Part shown: piece by piece, positions 1-5,491 of the stretch
How the letters are laid out: every line of letters begins with the position of its first letter
Numbering within the stretch: the first letter of the stretch is position 1
Origin: an uncultured Clostridia bacterium
GTDB taxonomy: Bacteria > Bacillota > Clostridia > Christensenellales > Borkfalkiaceae
Direction: 5' to 3'
Assembly (NCBI GenBank): GCA_934254755.1
Contig: CAKQMM010000019.1
Coordinates: forward strand, 1 to 11,400
DNA: 11,400 nucleotides
Translations under genes and position numbers: made by a program
The notes under the pieces: model-generated
The model's input: the letters and a program-made list of their open reading frames with translations, nothing else
What the model was told of the DNA's origin: nothing
Databases searched by the model: none

Positions 1-1
1 G

Positions 2-673
2 GGTATGCTCGGAAGATATTTAAAAGACGAAAAAATAGATAAAATTTTCGTTTCAAGCTTGCCGCGCGCCATATATACCGCCGACGGAATTACCCGATAT
101 AACAAAACGAAAACTTACGAAGTTTGCGACTGGTTAAGAGAAATGGATCCGAGGATAGACCTCCCGTACGATACCGGAAGGCTTTCGTGGGATTTGGCGC
201 CTACCTACTTAAACGCCGAAGATAAGCTTTACGATAAAGACGAGTGGAAGCGCGTTAAATCAATGGATAACGCAAATTTGCAGGCGCGCGTCAGCGAATT
301 AAACGAAAAATTAAACGAAACGCTTAAAAAATTCGGTTATGAGAAAAACGGCAAAACTTATAAAGCGATTGAACCTAACCACTTAACGCTTGCATTCGTT
401 TGCCACTTCGGGGCGGAAAGTTATATGCTCGCTAACCTTTTAAACGTCTCGCCCGTCGCGCTTTCAAACCACACTTGCGCCCGCCCCTCGTCCGTTACAA
501 CCCTTTACACCGAGGAGCGCGAAAGAGGCGAAGCAATTTTCAGGTTAATAGAATTCGGTTCGGTCAATCACCTTCTCGTTGCGAGCGAGCCCCCGTCTTT
601 TATGGCGCGGTTCGACGAAGTTTACGGCGACGGAAACCAAGAATATAAAAAAGTTATCAACTTAAAAAATTAA
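2..673 (+). CDS. Histidine phosphatase family protein (5'-truncated by window edge)
   Basis: Likely a phosphohydrolase of the histidine phosphatase (phosphoglycerate mutase-like) superfamily; the substrate cannot be told. The frame is open to the left edge, so the ATG at 5 is probably internal and the N-terminal RHG motif carrying the phospho-accepting histidine lies upstream of the window. Counting from that Met, visible family landmarks are the SSLPRAIYTADGI segment at 17-29 (the usual 'SSPLxRAxQTA' block, with Arg21 as phosphate-pocket arginine), the acidic LREMD at 44-48, and the second catalytic histidine in FVCHFGAES at 131-139 (His134). The stretch at 50-125 is longer than in minimal phosphatases and may be a lid or cap insertion. 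The gene ends in TAA with a 164-nt gap to the next gene and no convincing terminator. Superfamily assignment is fairly secure; exact function is unknown. Confidence 0.82.
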   Translation, partial: GMLGRYLKDEKIDKIFVSSLPRAIYTADGITRYNKTKTYEVCDWLREMDPRIDLPYDTGRLSWDLAPTYLNAEDKLYDKDEWKRVKSMDNANLQARVSELNEKLNETLKKFGYEKNGKTYKAIEPNHLTLAFVCHFGAESYMLANLLNVSPVALSNHTCARPSSVTTLYTEERERGEAIFRLIEFGSVNHLLVASEPPSFMARFDEVYGDGNQEYKKVINLKN

Positions 674-735
674 GTGCCCGCAGCAAATATCTTAGGCTGT
701 AAAAATCTTTATTTTTTAAACTTTTGCGTGTGTTT

Positions 736-764
736 TTGTAAACCGTTTACGTTACGCTTATGTT
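736..764 (+). promoter_or_regulatory. Candidate sigma-A promoter for the GH35 gene
   Basis: TTGTAA (736-741), a 17-nt spacer, then TATGTT (759-764) gives a plausible -35/-10 pair. Start of transcription would fall near 771, leaving a leader of about 67 nt. The hexamers are imperfect, and TAAACT (764-769) or GATAAA (772-777) are rival -10 elements, so the exact promoter is uncertain. Confidence 0.4.
738..750. promoter_or_regulatory. LacI-family operator-like palindrome upstream of GH35 gene
   Basis: GTAAAC-C-GTTTAC is a perfect 6+1+6 inverted repeat about 90 nt before the GH35 start. Its half-sites resemble those of LacI/GalR-family operators and of cre sites, but with one extra central base, so it does not fit the 14-bp CcpA cre consensus. 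It overlaps the candidate -35 and spacer (736-764), a position expected for a repressor. Seen directly: the palindrome. Inferred: the protein that binds it, possibly a local sugar-responsive LacI-family regulator encoded elsewhere. Confidence 0.6.
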
Positions 765-777
765 AAACTGTGATAAA

Positions 778-794
778 TAAGCGTTTTGCGCTTA
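778..794 (+). other. Small leader hairpin before GH35 gene
   Basis: TAAGCG (778-783) and CGCTTA (789-794) form a 6-bp stem with a TTTTG loop in the presumed 5' leader of the GH35 mRNA. It is followed by an A-rich then T-rich stretch rather than a proper U-tract, so it is not a convincing terminator. It may simply shape the leader. Confidence 0.35.
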
Positions 795-837
795 AAAATT
801 TTACGCTTGAGCAAGGTTTGAAACACAAAGGTAATTT

Positions 838-2694
838 ATGAATAAAGTTGAACTTAAAAAAGACGGGTTGTATTTAAACGACGAAAAATTCTTTTTGTTA
901 AGCGGAGATTTTCACTATTTCAGAACCGTTCCGGGCGGTTGGCGGCGCAGGCTTAAACTGATGAAAGACTTCGGTTTAACCGCTGTCACCACCTACGTTG
1001 CGTGGAACGTACACGAACCCGAAAGGGGCGTTTACAATTTTGACGGAATAGGCGATTTGCCGCGTTTTTTAAAAGAATGCGACGAAGAAGGGTTGAAAGT
1101 CGTTTTAAGATGCTCGCCGTATATGTGCGCCGAGTGGGAAATGGGCGGGCTTCCGTACTGGCTAAATAAAGATAGAACGCTGACTCTTCGCTCGTCCGAC
1201 CCGAAATACTTCGAGCCGATGGCGGAATATATGCGTGTTTTGGCTGAAAAAGTAAGACCTTATTTGTTTACGAACGGCGGGCCGATAATACTCGTCGGAC
1301 TTGAAAACGAGTACGGCAGTTTCGGTAACGATAAAGAATATCTCGTTAAACTTGCAAAGCTTTATGAAGAGTGCGGGTTTAACGTGCCCTTCATAAGCGC
1401 GAACGGAGCCGAAAAGTTTAAATATTTAAACGGTACGTTAGAAAAATACTGGAACGGCGTAGATTCGAGCGCGGTCAAAACGGGTATAGACGAGCTTAAT
1501 AAGTTAAAAGCAATGCAACCCGACAAACCGCTTTTAGCGGGAGAAGCGTGGTGCGGCGATATAATGTTCTGGGGCAAGCCGTTCAATATAAACCAACATA
1601 TCGAAGAAAACGCCGAGTATTTTAAGGAAGCGTTAAATATGGGCGCGCTCGTCAACTTTTATATGTTCGTCGGCGGCACAAACTGGGCGTTTTACAGCGG
1701 CGCGCTTGCATGTAACGATAAAAAGCGGTACGAATCGCTTATGACTTCTTACGACTACGACGCGCCTATCGGCGAGGACGGAACCCCGCGCGAAAAATAT
1801 TTTGCCTTGCGCGACGTTTTGGACGAGTTTTTAGGTAAACCCAAACGCTCGCACGAGTACACGCGCGCAAAAACGCAAGAAATATCAGATATTTTAATCG
1901 ACGGCAAAGCGCCGCTGTTTAGCGTAAGCAAAGATATTTGCGCTCTTAAAGGCTTCTTTTATAAGCCGCTTACGATGGAAGAGCTTAACCAGGATTACGG
2001 GTATATAAAATACACAACCTTCGTCGAGTATACCGACGATTATATTTATCACATCCGTTTTGACGACTTGCGCGACCGCGCCACCGTTTATTTGGACGGT
2101 AAGTTTATCGGTTCGTATATGCGCGACCGCGATAATAAAGAGATAACTTTCAGCGTTAAAAAAGGCGGAAGCGAACTTACCGTATTGGTTGAAAATATGG
2201 GCAGGGTCGGTTACGGCTACAAAATTTACGAGCAAAAAGGACTTATCAGCAATTTGCGGTACGAAATCGAGTGCAAGGACGGCAGGTTTTTATGGAATTA
2301 CGCCGTTTCAATGGGCTTCGATACCGAAACGCTTCCGATGAAAAATCTTGATAAAATCAAGTTTACTGCGCTTGAAAATTTAGAAAACTACGAAAATTTG
2401 CCTGTTTTTTACCGCGCAAAATTCAAAGCGCAAGCGGGCATCGATACCTTTTTGGATACTAAACCGTTTAACCACGGCTTTGCGGTCGTGAACGGGTTTA
2501 ACATAGGCAAATTTTTAAGCGAAGGTCCGCAGCGCACCCTTTACATTCCGGGCGAAATTTTAAAGGCTGAGAACGAAATTATTATTTTTGAACTTTCAGC
2601 TAAAAAAACTTTGCCTGAAATCAGGTTTTTAAAGACATATAACTTAACCGATAATAATAAAAACGAAAAGTCTGAAAAGTTTGAACTTTTATAA
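838..2694 (+). CDS. Glycoside hydrolase family 35 beta-galactosidase, divergent, cytoplasmic
   Basis: Predicted to release terminal beta-galactose from small galactosides by a retaining mechanism. The N-terminal (beta/alpha)8 barrel covers roughly residues 10-340: SGDFHYFR at 22-29, WNVHEPERGVYNF at 56-68, the GGP..ENEYG signature at 147-160 with acid/base Glu158, and the nucleophile Glu236 in LLAGEAWCG. NFYMFVGGTNW (273-283) and SYDYDAPIGEDG (304-315) are also classic GH35 blocks. The C-terminal part (about 360-600) fits the beta-sandwich domains of the family. There is no signal peptide, so it acts in the cytoplasm. At 618 aa it is a normal bacterial size. Several usually fixed residues differ: Gly154 where the signature has Gln, Val278 where His is usual, and CGD after the nucleophile where GW is usual, so substrate preference may differ. 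The ATG at 838 has an AAAGG ribosome site at 827-831. A terminator follows directly; the gene appears monocistronic. Confidence 0.9.
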   Translation: MNKVELKKDGLYLNDEKFFLLSGDFHYFRTVPGGWRRRLKLMKDFGLTAVTTYVAWNVHEPERGVYNFDGIGDLPRFLKECDEEGLKVVLRCSPYMCAEWEMGGLPYWLNKDRTLTLRSSDPKYFEPMAEYMRVLAEKVRPYLFTNGGPIILVGLENEYGSFGNDKEYLVKLAKLYEECGFNVPFISANGAEKFKYLNGTLEKYWNGVDSSAVKTGIDELNKLKAMQPDKPLLAGEAWCGDIMFWGKPFNINQHIEENAEYFKEALNMGALVNFYMFVGGTNWAFYSGALACNDKKRYESLMTSYDYDAPIGEDGTPREKYFALRDVLDEFLGKPKRSHEYTRAKTQEISDILIDGKAPLFSVSKDICALKGFFYKPLTMEELNQDYGYIKYTTFVEYTDDYIYHIRFDDLRDRATVYLDGKFIGSYMRDRDNKEITFSVKKGGSELTVLVENMGRVGYGYKIYEQKGLISNLRYEIECKDGRFLWNYAVSMGFDTETLPMKNLDKIKFTALENLENYENLPVFYRAKFKAQAGIDTFLDTKPFNHGFAVVNGFNIGKFLSEGPQRTLYIPGEILKAENEIIIFELSAKKTLPEIRFLKTYNLTDNNKNEKSEKFELL

Positions 2695-2701
2695 GCAAAA
2701 T

Positions 2702-2725
2702 CGCCGCCCCCGAAGCGGCGTTTTT
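2702..2725 (+). terminator. Intrinsic terminator after GH35 gene
   Basis: A 6-bp all-GC stem, CGCCGC (2702-2707) with GCGGCG (2715-2720), a 7-nt loop and an immediate T5 tract, starting 7 nt after the stop codon. This is a textbook Rho-independent terminator and separates the GH35 gene from the following group. Confidence 0.88.
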
Positions 2726-2746
2726 CAGTATTTTACCTCGTTTAAG

Positions 2747-2775
2747 TTGTGTTTTACGATAAATAATGTTAAAAT
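2747..2775 (+). promoter_or_regulatory. Candidate promoter for the four-gene group, possibly leaderless
   Basis: TTGTGT (2747-2752), a 17-nt spacer and TAAAAT (2770-2775) lie just upstream of the ATG at 2782. No Shine-Dalgarno sequence is present between the -10 and the start codon. If this promoter is used, transcription would begin at or within a base or two of the ATG. The -35 matches the consensus at only three positions, so this remains a candidate. Confidence 0.45.
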
Positions 2776-2781
2776 CTAAAT

Positions 2782-3585
2782 ATGTATAAACTCGGCATAA
2801 ATTTTGAAAACGTTCTTTCCATGGCGAAAGAGTTGAATTTAACCGTTCCCGAAACGCTTAACAAACTTAAACTTATCGGCGTTTCCGCGCTCGACGCGGA
2901 ATATTCCCGCGTGTCGGGCGAAAATTCGTATCTTAACGATATAGTAGCTTCCCGCATGGAATTAAAATGCGTTTATTATATGGCAGATTTTGCGGGTGCT
3001 TCGTCGGTTATATCGGAAATGAAAGTCGTTGATTTTTGCGAAAAGTACGGCGTTAAAAACGTAATGTTTTTAACCGAACCGAATGCTGACGACGGCGGAA
3101 ACGAAAAAACGCTTAAACATAATTTGCGCAAAATCGTAAACTACGCGCGCAACTTTAAAATCAGCGTTTCTATCGAAAACTTCGGGCTTGAAACGAGTTG
3201 GTTTTCAAGCGTTGAAAAGATTAAAGATTTAGTTAAGTCGGTTAAAAATTTGACCTTAACTTTCGACACGGGCAATTTTTTGCTTGCGGGTATAGACCCG
3301 AACGCCGCGTATGACGAACTTAAATTTTACGTTTCGCGCGTGCATCTTAAAAACAGAAGTTACGCGCCCGTTATCGGCGCGGCTCATGCCGTCGATATAA
3401 ACGGAAACGACTCGTACACCACGGCTATTTTTTCGGGCAGCGCGAATTTAGAAGAATTTATTAAAAAGGTTATCGGCGACTATAAAGTTATTGATTTTAT
3501 TTTAGAATACAATTTTGCCGACGCCCGCGTTTTTGACGAAATAGAGCAGTCTGCAGTTGATTTTTATACGGTGACGAATGAGTAA
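2782..3585 (+). CDS. Sugar phosphate isomerase/epimerase family protein (xylose isomerase-like TIM barrel)
   Basis: A 267-aa single-domain TIM barrel of the AP endonuclease 2/xylose isomerase-like superfamily, whose members isomerise or epimerise sugars and polyols with a divalent metal. The expected four metal ligands occur in order and in the right settings: Glu132 in SIENFG, Asp162 in TFDTGNF, His188 in RVHLKN and Glu242 in ILEYN. The start at residue MYKLGINF gives the first barrel strand immediately, which supports the ATG at 2782 despite the lack of a ribosome binding site. The next gene overlaps its last 8 nt, indicating translational coupling. The true substrate is not deducible. The family also includes hydroxypyruvate isomerase, tagatose epimerase, inosose isomerase or dehydratase, and endonuclease IV. 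The sequence lacks the extra metal-site histidines expected of endonuclease IV, so a sugar enzyme is preferred. Confidence 0.82.
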   Translation: MYKLGINFENVLSMAKELNLTVPETLNKLKLIGVSALDAEYSRVSGENSYLNDIVASRMELKCVYYMADFAGASSVISEMKVVDFCEKYGVKNVMFLTEPNADDGGNEKTLKHNLRKIVNYARNFKISVSIENFGLETSWFSSVEKIKDLVKSVKNLTLTFDTGNFLLAGIDPNAAYDELKFYVSRVHLKNRSYAPVIGAAHAVDINGNDSYTTAIFSGSANLEEFIKKVIGDYKVIDFILEYNFADARVFDEIEQSAVDFYTVTNE

Positions 3586-4078
3586 AATATCTGAAAGGGC
3601 GAATTTATTCGCCGAAAAATTAGAAAAATTTAACCCCGTAACACTTAACTACGGCGGAGATAAAGTCGTCGGCTTTGCAAACGATTTAAACGGCGTAGAT
3701 TTAGCGGTTTACTTTAAAAAAGACGAATCGGTTATGACTTTTGCCTACCAAAACGCCCATTTTAAAGCGGAAGATATAGGCTCGCTCATATCGCATACCG
3801 AAAAGTTTTTGGACGGGACGCTTTCGAGCGTTGAATTTTTCGGCGCGAATAAAACGGGGTTCGGCGGCACGCGCGAGAGTAAGCTTTGCGTTTTCAACAC
3901 GGTTGAAGACGTTGTGAATTGCTATGCTGCCGGGGTGGAAGACGCTAAAAAAGGTTTGTACGACTATTTTAAGTCAACCCCCGTAACGGTCAGAGCCATC
4001 AACTTTACAAACACCGTGAATACTACGGTAAACGTTTCGTATGAAAACGGCGAATACAAATTGACTAAAATCAAATAG
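3578..4078 (+). CDS. Unrecognised 166-aa protein, translationally coupled to the isomerase
   Basis: I do not recognise this family. The protein is soluble, with no signal peptide or membrane segment. It appears to be alpha/beta: a charged N-terminal helix (about 3-18), a strand-rich stretch (20-62), a helix (65-79), a Gly-rich loop with FGGTRESK (95-102), a helical segment (108-130) and a strand-rich C-terminus (134-166) rich in Thr, Val and Asn. No cysteine pair, nucleotide-binding loop or obvious catalytic triad stands out. The ATG lies inside the end of the upstream isomerase gene (8-nt overlap), with GGTGA at 3571-3575 as ribosome site, and the downstream YbaK gene starts 7 nt after its stop. 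Such packing suggests co-expression, perhaps in stoichiometric amounts with the isomerase-like protein. A role as partner or small ligand-binding protein is only a guess. Codon use is like its neighbours, so it is very likely a real gene. Confidence 0.75.
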   Translation: MSKISERANLFAEKLEKFNPVTLNYGGDKVVGFANDLNGVDLAVYFKKDESVMTFAYQNAHFKAEDIGSLISHTEKFLDGTLSSVEFFGANKTGFGGTRESKLCVFNTVEDVVNCYAAGVEDAKKGLYDYFKSTPVTVRAINFTNTVNTTVNVSYENGEYKLTKIK

Positions 4079-4085
4079 GTGAAAT

Positions 4086-4559
4086 ATGATAGAAAAAGTA
4101 CGCGAATATTTTAAACGATTCGGCATTGAAAATCGCATACGCGAACTCGGCGAATCTTCGGCAACGGTTGCGCTTGCGGCGCACGCGCTCGGCACGACCG
4201 AAGGCCGCATAGCAAAATCAATGGGCTTCGATCTCGGCGGTAAGTATATAATTATAGTGCTTGCGGGCGACGTTAAAATCGACAACCATAAGTTTAAAGA
4301 AGAGTTCAAAATTAAGGCTAAACTTATCCCGTTCGACACCGTAGGTGAAATCACGGGGCACGCGGCGGGCGGCGTTTGCCCGTTTGCCGTAAACGACGGG
4401 GTAGACGTTTATCTTGACGAATCTCTTAAAAAATACGAAACGGTTTTCCCCGCGTGCGGGTCTAGCAACAGCGCAGCTGAATTTACCCCTGCCGAACTTG
4501 AAAAATACTCGCAAAACTTCGTTAAGTGGGTAGACGTTTCTAAAAGCATAGAGCAGTAA
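4086..4559 (+). CDS. YbaK/EbsC-family aminoacyl-tRNA deacylase
   Basis: Predicted trans-editing enzyme that hydrolyses mischarged aminoacyl-tRNA, typically Cys-tRNA(Pro) in YbaK or other wrong residues in ProX-type relatives, in the cytoplasm. The whole 157 aa form one YbaK/INS-like domain. The invariant lysine is Lys44 in GRIAKSMGF (40-48), and the signature GHAAGGVCPF at 91-100 forms the substrate pocket. CGSSNSAAEFTPAEL (124-138) matches the usual C-terminal 'GxxxxxLxLxPxEL'-like turn. Length is normal for the free-standing family. The ATG at 4086 is preceded by AGGTG at 4078-4082, a good ribosome site. It lies 7 nt after the unknown gene and so probably belongs to the same transcript. No prolyl-tRNA synthetase gene is visible nearby. 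Which tRNA it edits cannot be read from the sequence. Confidence 0.9.
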   Translation: MIEKVREYFKRFGIENRIRELGESSATVALAAHALGTTEGRIAKSMGFDLGGKYIIIVLAGDVKIDNHKFKEEFKIKAKLIPFDTVGEITGHAAGGVCPFAVNDGVDVYLDESLKKYETVFPACGSSNSAAEFTPAELEKYSQNFVKWVDVSKSIEQ

Positions 4560-4597
4560 ACAGAGTTGAATTTTTGTTTATCGCGGGCAAAAAGCTT

Positions 4598-4629
4598 AAA
4601 ATCTTCATACAATACGGTATGAAGATTTT
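4598..4629 (+). promoter_or_regulatory. Perfect inverted repeat containing the M19 gene start codon
   Basis: AAAATCTTCATAC (4598-4610) and GTATGAAGATTTT (4617-4629) are exact reverse complements separated by the 6-nt loop AATACG. The proposed ATG at 4619-4621 is in the right arm. In mRNA this would form a 13-bp hairpin hiding the start codon, a structure that could restrain translation unless melted by ribosomes from the upstream gene. It is AT-rich, ends in TTTT and might alternatively be read as an attenuator. Confidence 0.7.
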
Positions 4630-5425
4630 CGATTTGCATTGCGACGCGTTGACCGTTGCGCAAAACCCATTAGAGGCGGTAACCGCATTAAGCAAAAAAG
4701 CGTTTGTAAATTTTTCGATATATCGCGAAAATTTAAGCTTTTTTGAGGCTGAAAAACTTGCCGAAAGTTTTAATGCTTTGAACTTGTTAAACGCCTGTTT
4801 ATCGTTTGAAGATATAGGTTACGCCGACCTTAACGAAGATAGGTTTTTCGCGCTTAAACCTTTTTGCGCTTCGCTTACTTATAACGGCGAAGGCGTTTTC
4901 GGCTACGGCGTAAACGAAAACAAACCGCTTAAAAAACGGGGGCTCGATTTTATTAAAAAGTTAAACGAGCGCGGCGTCGCCGTCGATACGGCGCACTTGT
5001 CCGAAAAAGGCAGTTTTGACGTGTACGAAAGGGCAAAGTTCGTTATAAACACCCATACTGCGTTTATGAGCGGGTTTAAGCACAAGCGCAATATAACGGA
5101 CGAACAAATTGCGGCAATTATAAGCCGCGGCGGAATAATAGGCTTAACTTTCGTGACCTATTTTTTGGGCGATAAAAAAGTGAACGCCGAAACGGTTGCA
5201 AACTTTATATCCGATTTTTGCGATAAGTTCGGCGATAATAACCTTGCTATCGGTACCGACTTTTTCGGTACGGACTCTCTGCCCGCAAATCTTAACGATT
5301 ACGGCGATTTTATAAACCTAAGCGGAATGCTCGTCCGCCGCGGCTTTTCAAAAAAAACGATAGATAATATCTTTTATTTTAACGCATACAATTTTTATTT
5401 AAAGGTGATAAACAGCCGAATTTAG
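4619..5425 (+). CDS. Small membrane dipeptidase-like zinc peptidase (family M19)
   Basis: Predicted amidohydrolase-fold metallopeptidase that cleaves dipeptides. Metal-site landmarks of M19 occur in order (numbered from the ATG at 4619): FDLHCD (His7, Asp9), a glutamate in LSFEDIGY (Glu64, candidate bridging ligand), VDTAHLSEKG (His126), VINTHTAF (His146), HKRNITDEQI (His155) and IGTDFFG (Asp214). RGFSKKTIDNIFYFNAYNFY near the C-terminus matches the family's closing helix. At 268 aa it is shorter than the usual 310-400, with the loops trimmed, and it has no signal peptide, so it is cytoplasmic. Start choice is uncertain. A TTG at 4574 would extend it by 15 residues with only a weak AGAG upstream. 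The ATG is preferred because the HxD motif then begins at residue 7 as in relatives, but it lacks a ribosome site and lies in an inverted repeat. Its TAG stop begins the large downstream hairpin. Confidence 0.85.
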   Translation: MKIFDLHCDALTVAQNPLEAVTALSKKAFVNFSIYRENLSFFEAEKLAESFNALNLLNACLSFEDIGYADLNEDRFFALKPFCASLTYNGEGVFGYGVNENKPLKKRGLDFIKKLNERGVAVDTAHLSEKGSFDVYERAKFVINTHTAFMSGFKHKRNITDEQIAAIISRGGIIGLTFVTYFLGDKKVNAETVANFISDFCDKFGDNNLAIGTDFFGTDSLPANLNDYGDFINLSGMLVRRGFSKKTIDNIFYFNAYNFYLKVINSRI

Positions 5426-5470
5426 CCGAATGGGATTTAAGCTTGATCGGATCAAATCCCGTTCGGCTAA
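5422..5470. repeat. Long imperfect hairpin at the 3' end of the M19 gene
   Basis: A 17-bp stem pairs 5422-5438 with 5454-5470, with only one T-G wobble (5431/5461), around a 15-nt loop that itself contains TTGATC-G-GATCAA (5443-5455, overlapping the stem edge). A short extra pairing of AGCCG (5414-5418) with CGGCT (5471-5475) could lengthen it across a small bulge. AGCCGAAT is also directly repeated at 5414-5421 and 5424-5431. No T-tract follows on either strand, so it is not a canonical Rho-independent terminator. It may protect mRNA 3' ends or regulate the transporter gene that begins 22 nt later. Confidence 0.75.
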
Positions 5471-5491
5471 CGGCTTAAATTATCGGTTTTT

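Noticed and set aside
674..735. Possible terminator after the histidine phosphatase gene (weak CAGC/GCTG pairing followed by T-rich sequence)
   Set aside because: The stem is only four to five pairs with a long loop, and the T-rich run is separated from it; not enough to call a terminator.
772..789. CcpA cre-like site AAATAAGCGTTTTGC in the GH35 leader
   Set aside because: Only the central part fits the cre pattern; the outer TG and CA positions are wrong, and the sequence is better described as the small TAAGCG/CGCTTA hairpin.
3598..3613. Near-perfect palindrome GGCGAAT-TT-ATTCGCC inside the unknown gene, shortly after its start
   Set aside because: It lies wholly in coding sequence, has a very short loop and encodes an ordinary helix (RANLFAEK). 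Without conservation data it is best explained by chance codon use.
4574..4618. TTG at 4574 as the start of the M19 gene, adding 15 residues
   Set aside because: The added segment has no family match, the ribosome site is weak and the ATG places the HxD motif at the usual distance from the N-terminus. Kept as the alternative, since the ATG has no ribosome site either.
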